Shown here: positions 1-4,109 of the stretch, in pieces | How the letters are laid out: the number at the start of each line of letters is the position of its first letter | How positions within the stretch are numbered: the first letter of the stretch is position 1 | Assembly: GCA_002305435.1 (NCBI GenBank) | Contig: DBQZ01000034.1 | Location: 13,257 to 20,302, forward strand | DNA from: Clostridiales bacterium UBA1381 | GTDB lineage: Bacteria > Bacillota > Clostridia > UBA1381 | Direction: 5' to 3' | DNA length: 7,046 nucleotides | Made by a program: the position numbers and the translations under genes | Notes under the pieces: generated by a model | The model's input: the letters and a program-made list of their open reading frames with translations, nothing else | Told to the model about the DNA's origin: nothing | Databases searched by the model: none

Positions 1-366
1 GGCGACCTCGGCCATGTTGACGAGGACGGCTTTGTTTACATAACCGGCCGCAAGAAGAACCTCATCATAACCGCCAGCGGCGAGAACGTATCGGCGGAGG
101 AGCTTGAGAACCTCCTGCATAACTACCCCGTAACAGGCGAGGTACTCGTCTATGACGAAAAGGGAGTTATCACGGCGGAGATGTTCCCGAATGCGGACAT
201 TGCAGCGGCAATGGGCGTTGAGGATGTCGAGGGAGCGATACGTGCATACGTTGACAAGGTAAACGCAGGTCTGCCGATGTATAAGCGGATAAACAAGGTT
301 TTGTTCCGTGATACGGAGTTTGAAAAGACGACATCCAAGAAGATAAAGAGAAAAAACGTTAAATAA
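1..366 (+). CDS. AMP-forming acyl-CoA synthetase (ANL superfamily), C-terminal fragment
   Basis: This is the 3' end of a gene that starts before the window; 121 residues remain, ending at TAA 364-366. They cover the C-terminal part of an ANL-superfamily adenylating enzyme, which activates a carboxylic acid with ATP to an acyl-AMP and then transfers the acyl group to CoA. The fragment opens on the A7 motif GDLG (residues 1-4; in the family the Asp binds the AMP ribose). The hinge and A8 motif follow as GRKKNLI (16-22) and SGENVSAEELE (26-36). It ends with a Lys-rich A10 motif, TTSKKIKR (110-117), where K114 aligns with the catalytic lysine of the adenylation step. The SGENVSAEELE wording resembles fatty-acyl/long-chain CoA ligases more than acetyl-CoA synthetases, but the substrate cannot be read from this piece. 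The reading frame is open throughout, and a terminator follows 19 bases after the stop, so it is the last gene of its transcript. Confidence 0.85.
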   Translation, partial: GDLGHVDEDGFVYITGRKKNLIITASGENVSAEELENLLHNYPVTGEVLVYDEKGVITAEMFPNADIAAAMGVEDVEGAIRAYVDKVNAGLPMYKRINKVLFRDTEFEKTTSKKIKRKNVK

Positions 367-385
367 ACGGACGAGCGTTTAAATT

Positions 386-429
386 ATGCCCGTACACAGC
401 TTTAAAAAGGCGGTGTGCGGGCATTTTTT
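386..429 (+). terminator. Rho-independent terminator after the acyl-CoA synthetase
   Basis: The 12-base arm 386-397 (ATGCCCGTACAC) pairs with 413-424 (GTGTGCGGGCAT) with one G-T wobble, across a 15-base loop. Six T residues (424-429) follow on the + strand. It lies just downstream of the synthetase stop codon and separates that gene from spmAB. Confidence 0.85.
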
Positions 430-452
430 GCGGTGTTTTTTCGGGAGGGCTT

Positions 453-482
453 GCATACGGGGAATGACTTCCACATATTTAT
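453..482 (+). promoter_or_regulatory. Possible sporulation-sigma promoter for spmAB (tentative)
   Basis: The 120 bases between the terminator and spmA (430-549) should hold the spmAB promoter. The best candidate is GCATACG (453-459), 14 bases, then CATATTTA (474-481). The ATA core and the CATA start are 16 bases apart, the spacing of Bacillus sigma-E promoters (KMATATT-14-CATACANT), and sigma-E drives the B. subtilis spmA-spmB-dacB operon. The 3' half of the -10 fits poorly. A weak sigma-A reading (TTGCAT 451-456, 17 bases, CATATT 474-479) uses the same bases, and a sigma-G-like reading (TGCATA 452-457) is also possible. Nothing else was recognised in this gap apart from the spmA ribosome binding site. 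Confidence 0.3.
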
Positions 483-549
483 AAGTAACGGCTGCGGGCT
501 TCCCAAGGGGAATTGGCCGTGCGGAAAAGTCAAACAGGAGGTCGCTGTA

Positions 550-1122
550 ATGAATGTTGTGTGGTTCGTAATGGTTGTGTCAGCTCTGGCCGCCGGTATT
601 TTTTCGGGGAAGCCCTCGGCTGTGATGGAGGGGGCGTTTTTGGGGGCAGAGAGGGCGGTGGAGTTCATGATTTCGGCTGCGGGGCTAATATGCTTGTGGT
701 CGGGGCTTTTGAGGATTGTGGACGAATCGGGGGCTGCGGGGGTAATATCAAAGCTGCTCCGCCCGATAACACGTCTTTTGTTCCCGCATCTTAAACCCGA
801 TTCGCAGGCGTTAAAAAGCATAACGCTAAACATGACGGCAAATCTTTTAGGATGCGGAAACGCAGCCACTCCGGCGGGTATAAAGGCTATGTCGGAGCTT
901 TGGAAGCTGTCTCCGGGGGATAAATGCAGCCGGGAGATGCGGCTGTTCGCCCTTATAAACACAGCCTCCCTGCAGCTTATCCCCTCGACCGTAATCGCCT
1001 TTAGACAGGCGGCCGGAAGCAAAGCTCCCTCAGCGGTAATACCTGCCGTATGGGCGGTATCGGCGGCAGTGTTTGTCGTTATATGCACGGTCGAGAAGAT
1101 AATCTCACGGAGGGCGAAATGA
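550..1122 (+). CDS. spmA: Spore maturation protein A (SpmA), GATE-domain membrane protein
   Basis: A 190-residue integral membrane protein, close to the roughly 196 residues of B. subtilis SpmA. It carries the nucleoside-recognition/GATE fold (PF07670). SpmA and SpmB act together and are needed for normal dehydration of the spore core and hence heat resistance; the transported substrate, if any, is not established. Diagnostic stretches are the N-terminal helix from MNVVWFVMVVSAL, the LCLW-like helix around residues 45-56, and the loop NLLGCGNAATP (98-108), matching the NxLGxGNAATP signature of SpmA. The chosen start is ATG 550, with AGGAGGT at 536-542 and a 7-base gap. The frame stays open upstream to an ATG at 415, but that one lies inside the preceding terminator and has no ribosome binding site. 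The stop TGA (1120-1122) overlaps the spmB start as ATGA, so the two are translationally coupled. Confidence 0.9.
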   Translation: MNVVWFVMVVSALAAGIFSGKPSAVMEGAFLGAERAVEFMISAAGLICLWSGLLRIVDESGAAGVISKLLRPITRLLFPHLKPDSQALKSITLNMTANLLGCGNAATPAGIKAMSELWKLSPGDKCSREMRLFALINTASLQLIPSTVIAFRQAAGSKAPSAVIPAVWAVSAAVFVVICTVEKIISRRAK

Positions 1123-1628
1123 CTGCGGAATTTATCCTCCCGATATTCCTCCTGTGCGCCCTCGTACCCTGCATTTGGCGGAGGAAGGCAGCGTACAGCT
1201 TGTTTATAGAGGGAGCTTGTGATGGGATGAGGACGCTTATGGCGATGTTCCCGCCGGTTTTGGCGGTGATGTGCGCCGTATCGATGCTCGAATCGTCGGG
1301 GCTGTGGGGGATGATTACAGCGGCTGCCGCCCCGGCTCTTGCGAAGCTCGGGATACCGGCGGAGGTTGTGCCGCTTGCTCTTGTGCGGCCGTTTTCGGGG
1401 AGCGGGGCGCTGGGGGTGTATTCGCAGCTTTTGGCAGGCTCAGGCCCCGATTCGTTTGCCGGAAAAGCGGCCTCCGTTATGATGGGTTCTACCGAAACGA
1501 CGTTTTACACGCTGTCGGTGTATTTTTCGGGGACGAGAGTTAAGGACAGCCTGAGGATACTGCCGGTGGCGCTTTTAGGGGATTTTCTCGGAGCGGTACT
1601 CTCGTGTATGGCAGCACGCTGGATTTGA
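1119..1628 (+). CDS. spmB: Spore maturation protein B (SpmB), GATE-domain membrane protein
   Basis: A 169-residue membrane protein (B. subtilis SpmB is about 178), partner of SpmA and a member of the same GATE family (PF07670). Family landmarks are the N-terminal helix (residues 5-20), the segment RPFSGSGALGV (90-100), and GSTETTFY (123-130), which matches the conserved GST(D/E)TTFY loop of SpmB. These are followed by a last pair of hydrophobic helices (about 146-169). Translation starts at ATG 1119 inside the end of spmA, with GGAGGG at 1109-1114 only 4 bases upstream, so it probably depends on coupling. In-frame ATG codons further upstream lie within spmA and have no good ribosome binding site. 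No U-tailed hairpin follows its stop before the next promoter; the terminator at 1704-1763 would catch its transcript. No dacB (sporulation D,D-carboxypeptidase) gene follows, unlike the B. subtilis operon. Confidence 0.9.
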   Translation: MTAEFILPIFLLCALVPCIWRRKAAYSLFIEGACDGMRTLMAMFPPVLAVMCAVSMLESSGLWGMITAAAAPALAKLGIPAEVVPLALVRPFSGSGALGVYSQLLAGSGPDSFAGKAASVMMGSTETTFYTLSVYFSGTRVKDSLRILPVALLGDFLGAVLSCMAARWI

Positions 1629-1630
1629 GG

Positions 1631-1679
1631 AAAAATTTTAAAAATCCCCCTTGACAATTCCCCCGCTTTGTGGTATCTT
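1631..1679 (+). promoter_or_regulatory. Strong sigma-A promoter with extended -10 and UP-like tract
   Basis: A perfect -35 TTGACA (1651-1656) is followed by a 17-base spacer and TATCTT (1674-1679, 4 of 6 consensus), preceded by TGG (1671-1673), which makes an extended -10. Just upstream of the -35 lies an A/T tract (1631-1645, AAAAATTTTAAAAAT) in the position of an UP element. The predicted transcript start is about 1685-1687. It starts right after spmB and reads toward the hairpin at 1704-1763 and the membrane protein gene at 1804. Confidence 0.75.
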
Positions 1680-1685
1680 CTTATA

Positions 1686-1763
1686 AACAGAATTTCCGCC
1701 GGGAAACGCTTATTTTTACTCCGTTAGGCCATTGCAGGAGTAAGGATAAGCGTTTTTTGTTTT
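1686..1763 (+). ncRNA. Short leader RNA or small RNA ending at an intrinsic terminator
   Basis: From the promoter at 1651-1679, the predicted RNA runs only about 75 nt before a terminator. It contains a small hairpin TTTCC(1693-1697)-GCCG-GGAAA(1702-1706), whose last three bases overlap the first bases of the terminator stem, so the two structures partly compete. No known riboswitch class (T-box, fluoride, guanidine, yybP-ykoY, preQ1) was recognised. It may be a transcription attenuator for the gene at 1804, a stand-alone small RNA, or simply an orphan promoter ahead of a terminator. The 5' end is inferred. Confidence 0.35.
1704..1763 (+). terminator. Long-stem Rho-independent terminator or attenuator upstream of the membrane protein gene
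   Basis: The arm 1704-1722 pairs with 1737-1755 along 19 positions, with two G-T wobbles, around a 14-base loop. T runs follow (1753-1758, then 1760-1763). The minus strand carries only three Ts after the stem, so it works in the + direction. It lies between the promoter at 1651-1679 and the ATG at 1804, and would also end read-through from spmAB. Confidence 0.85.
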
Positions 1764-1803
1764 ATCGGCATCAGTTTTAACAGATTTTAAGGAGAGGATA
1801 TTT

Positions 1804-2487
1804 ATGGGAGTACTTTTAGCAGCGGTGTTTACGACGAGCTTTTTTGACAGCCTGAACCCCTCGGCGATTGCACAGCAGATGCTTTTGCAGGCTATGGTGA
1901 AGAACAAACGGTATATTTGGTTTTTTATTTTCGGAATATCAGCGGCAAACATCGTTTTAGGGCTTGCGGTTTACTACGGTGTTACAGCGTGGGTATCCCG
2001 CCTTTTCGCAAAGGCCGCCGAGCTTTATCCGGTGTATATCGCCGCCGCCATGATATTCTGCGGCATAGCCTGCCTTGCGGTGGGGATACGGTTTATTGTA
2101 AACACGGTTCGTAGCGGCAAAAACGGCGGGGACGAGGAGAGCGGGGTAAAAAATCCGGCGCAGCTCTCACCGCTGTCGCTGTTTTTGCTCGGGGCGGCGT
2201 TTTGTGCGGTCGAGCTGACGAGTGCGCTGCCGTATTTCGGCTTTCTGGCCCTGCTTGCGGCGTACGATCTTGTATTCCCGCTCGTGCTTGGGTTTATAAC
2301 AGTGTACACGTTTATGTACGCTCTGCCGCTAATCCTATTGTATTTTGCGTATAACAGGCTAAACGGCACGGCGGCGATTAAAAGGCTTGAGAGCATCCTC
2401 GGCAGGATTTCTGCATACGTTGTCCCCTCAGCGGTGGCTTTAGTGGGGGCGGTTTTCCTCTGCTATGGGACATATTCGCTGATATAG
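1804..2487 (+). CDS. Six-helix membrane protein of the LysE/GAP/CcdA transporter type
   Basis: A 227-residue integral membrane protein, probably an exporter or thiol/redox transporter of the LysE superfamily (LysE, GAP and CcdA/DsbD relatives). About six helices are arranged as two groups of three, around residues 1-30, 38-63, 74-100, 124-151, 155-182 and 204-226. A charged loop (101-120, SGKNGGDEES) separates the two halves. Helix 1 carries DSLNPSA (15-21), like the D-x-x-N-P motif at the start of CcdA/GAP-type proteins. Helix 4 carries CAVELTSALPYFGF (134-147), resembling the (C)xVELPTALPY motif of GAP/LysE-like Firmicutes proteins. There is no paired CxxC, so a thioredoxin-like redox relay is unlikely. 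The start ATG 1804 is backed by AAGGAGAGG (1789-1797). No promoter was found between the upstream terminator and this start, so expression probably relies on read-through. The substrate is unknown. Confidence 0.65.
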   Translation: MGVLLAAVFTTSFFDSLNPSAIAQQMLLQAMVKNKRYIWFFIFGISAANIVLGLAVYYGVTAWVSRLFAKAAELYPVYIAAAMIFCGIACLAVGIRFIVNTVRSGKNGGDEESGVKNPAQLSPLSLFLLGAAFCAVELTSALPYFGFLALLAAYDLVFPLVLGFITVYTFMYALPLILLYFAYNRLNGTAAIKRLESILGRISAYVVPSAVALVGAVFLCYGTYSLI

Positions 2488-2499
2488 CGGGTGTGCGGT

Positions 2500-2528
2500 G
2501 GCGGTCGCAAGCTGCGGCCGTCTTTTTT
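2500..2528 (+). terminator. Rho-independent terminator after the membrane protein gene
   Basis: GGCGGTCGCA (2500-2509) pairs with TGCGGCCGTC (2513-2522), including two G-T wobbles, across the loop AGC. T residues at 2523-2528 follow. It starts 13 bases after the TAG stop and insulates dnaA from the gene upstream. Confidence 0.85.
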
Positions 2529-2583
2529 ATTTGCGGCGATTTTCGCATTTTTACAAAAATCCAAAATTTTTTATTAGAAAAGA

Positions 2584-2612
2584 TTGAAAAAGCGAAAGAA
2601 AAATGATATAAT
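2584..2612 (+). promoter_or_regulatory. Sigma-A promoter of dnaA with extended -10
   Basis: TTGAAA (2584-2589), a 17-base spacer and a perfect TATAAT (2607-2612) preceded by TGA (2604-2606) form a strong housekeeping promoter, with a predicted transcript start near 2619. It sits in an A/T-rich stretch (2530-2615). No TTATNCACA DnaA box overlaps or flanks it, so the usual DnaA autoregulation is not visible. Confidence 0.85.
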
Positions 2613-2650
2613 ATACAGACGAACTAAATGACAGAGCGTAATTTCATATC

Positions 2651-2677
2651 TCCGCCCAGGCGGCGGATGCACGGAGG
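2651..2677 (+). promoter_or_regulatory. dnaA 5' leader hairpin next to the ribosome binding site
   Basis: In the roughly 64-nt dnaA leader, TCCGCC (2651-2656) pairs with GGCGGA (2662-2667) around a 5-base loop. The ribosome binding site GGAGG (2673-2677) starts 5 bases later and lies 5 bases before ATG 2683. The stem is GC-rich but leaves the ribosome binding site free, so a regulatory role is only a possibility. Confidence 0.4.
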
Positions 2678-2682
2678 ACAGC

Positions 2683-4059
2683 ATGGAGCAGGCAAATAGA
2701 ATATCAACGGAAGAGCTTTTTATCATATGGGAAGATATCATGAAGAACGTCCGCAAAAGGATAATCAGGGCTTCGTTCATCTATGTGGAGGATATAGACC
2801 CGCTTTATTTTGATGCGTCCGTTTTCACGGTTGCAGTTACTACCGATATTAGCAAAACAATGATAGATACACGCTTTAAGGATATTATCGAGGAGGAGAT
2901 AAGCAGCCGCCTTGGCCGTCCGATGAAAATAGAAGTGCAGCTGATCCCCGATCCCCGTGAAATCCACCGCATCCAGGAAATGCACCAGAACGAGGAGGAC
3001 GGGGAGGACGAGTTTAAAAACGATACCGTAAATCCCAAATACACCTTTGACAACTTCGTTATCGGCTCCTCGAACCAGTACGCCCATGCTGCCGCCTTAG
3101 CCACGGCGGAAATGCCCGGCTATAAGTACAACCCGCTTTTCCTCTACGGCCATTCGGGACTTGGCAAGACGCATCTTATGCACGCCATAGGAAACCGCAT
3201 AATCCAGACAAGACCGCATATGAAGGTGGTTTACGTTACGAGTGAGAAGTTTACAAACGATTTCATAAACTCCCTCCGTGACAGCACGACAGAATCCTTC
3301 CGCCGCATCTACAGGGAAGCGGATGTGCTCATGGTCGATGACGTGCAGTTTTTGACGAACAAGGAAGCTACGCAGGAGGAGTTTTTCCACACCTTTAACG
3401 AGCTGTACAATATGAACAAGCAGATAGTCCTCACAAGCGACCGTATGCCAAAGGATCTCGTAACGCTTGAGGACAGGCTCAGAAACCGCTTCGGGCAGGG
3501 GCTTACGATAGACATCACCCTCCCGGACTACGAAACGAGGATGGCTATTCTCAAGAAGAAAACCCAGCTGCAAAAAAAGGATATTCCGCTTGATGTGCTC
3601 TCATATATCGCCCAGAACGTCAAGACGAACATCAGAGAGCTTGAGGGGGCGCTCACAAGCGTTACCTCACTTTTGGACATGAAGGAAAGTCAGGGCGCAT
3701 CTAACATCTCGATAATGGATGTGGCAAAGGAGGCTCTTAAAAACATCCTGCCGGATGTGAGCGTGCCGGAGATAACGCCGAACCAGATAATGGACAAGGT
3801 CTGCAAATACTACAACGTCACCCGTGATGAAATCCTCGCCAAGCACCGCCGCCGGGAATACCTGATCCCGCGACAGGTTGCAATGTACCTTTTCAAGGAG
3901 CTTACCGACATGAATTTCGTGATGATAGGCAGGGAATTTCAGCGTGACAGGACGACAGTAATGTCAAACCTTGACGTTATCGACCGTGCCTTAAAGAACA
4001 ACGATGCCCGCCTTAAAGAGGATATTGATACTATTATAAAGGAGCTAAAAGAAAAGTAA
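2683..4059 (+). CDS. dnaA: Chromosomal replication initiator DnaA with altered DNA-recognition helix
   Basis: A complete 458-residue DnaA (B. subtilis 446, E. coli 467), the AAA+ ATPase that binds the replication origin and opens DNA. Domain I is about residues 1-88 and an acidic linker (EEDGEDE, 104-110) forms domain II. Domain III has Walker A GHSGLGKT (156-163; family usually GGVGLGKT), Walker B VLMVDD (215-220), sensor I around LTSDRMPKDL (250-259), Arg-finger box LEDRLRNRF (262-270, R265 and R269) and sensor II NIRELEGAL (316-324). The ATPase core is therefore intact. Domain IV (about 360-458) keeps PRQVAMYLFKELTD (396-409) and R389, equivalent to E. coli R399. Its signature reads IGREFQRDRTTVMSN (415-429) instead of IGxxFGGRDHTTVxHA: one residue shorter, with Arg for the base-contacting His434 of E. 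coli and Asn for Ala440. The gene has its own promoter and terminator, and no dnaN, recF or rpmH adjoins it. It may be a lineage-typical DnaA or a second paralogue. Confidence 0.95.
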   Translation: MEQANRISTEELFIIWEDIMKNVRKRIIRASFIYVEDIDPLYFDASVFTVAVTTDISKTMIDTRFKDIIEEEISSRLGRPMKIEVQLIPDPREIHRIQEMHQNEEDGEDEFKNDTVNPKYTFDNFVIGSSNQYAHAAALATAEMPGYKYNPLFLYGHSGLGKTHLMHAIGNRIIQTRPHMKVVYVTSEKFTNDFINSLRDSTTESFRRIYREADVLMVDDVQFLTNKEATQEEFFHTFNELYNMNKQIVLTSDRMPKDLVTLEDRLRNRFGQGLTIDITLPDYETRMAILKKKTQLQKKDIPLDVLSYIAQNVKTNIRELEGALTSVTSLLDMKESQGASNISIMDVAKEALKNILPDVSVPEITPNQIMDKVCKYYNVTRDEILAKHRRREYLIPRQVAMYLFKELTDMNFVMIGREFQRDRTTVMSNLDVIDRALKNNDARLKEDIDTIIKELKEK

Positions 4060-4063
4060 AAAC

Positions 4064-4105
4064 AAAACCGGACGATCCCGTTTTTTGGGAAACGTCCGGT
4101 TTTTT
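4064..4105. terminator. Bidirectional terminator between convergent dnaA and secreted protein gene
   Basis: AAAACCGGACG (4064-4074) pairs perfectly with CGTCCGGTTTT (4093-4103). An inner stem TCCC (4076-4079)/GGGA (4087-4090) closes a T-rich loop. On the + strand the stem runs into T residues 4100-4105. On the - strand the far arm is followed by TTTTGTTTTT (complement of 4058-4067). It therefore can end both dnaA and the opposing gene, whose stop codons are only about 50 bases apart. Confidence 0.9.
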
Positions 4106-4109
4106 CATA

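Noticed and set aside
415..549. N-terminal extension of SpmA to ATG 415
   Set aside because: This start lies inside the right arm of the terminator 386-429, has no ribosome binding site, and the extra 45 residues do not match SpmA; ATG 550 has AGGAGGT at 7 bases.
402..1088. Long antisense reading frame (228 codons) opposite spmA
   Set aside because: It lies wholly across spmA, lacks a ribosome binding site and gives an unlikely low-complexity Ala/Thr/Ser product; spmA on the + strand has clear family motifs.
1050..1118. Longer SpmB start at ATG 1050
   Set aside because: It would overlap spmA by over 70 bases with no ribosome binding site; ATG 1119 gives the ATGA overlap and the usual SpmB N-terminus.
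1621..1650. Hairpin GGATTT/AAATCC at the end of spmB as a terminator
   Set aside because: The stem is short and A/T-rich and is followed by CCCCC and TTGAC rather than a U run; the A/T tract fits an UP-like element for the next promoter better.
2530..2682. Replication origin (oriC) upstream of dnaA
   Set aside because: The stretch is A/T-rich, but no TTATNCACA boxes were found, no convincing DnaA-trio repeat was seen, and the flanking genes are not those of an origin. The A/T richness is explained by the dnaA promoter.
3176..3184. Near-perfect DnaA box TTATGCACG
   Set aside because: It is a single copy inside the coding region of the Walker A segment (HLMHA), where codon constraints explain it.
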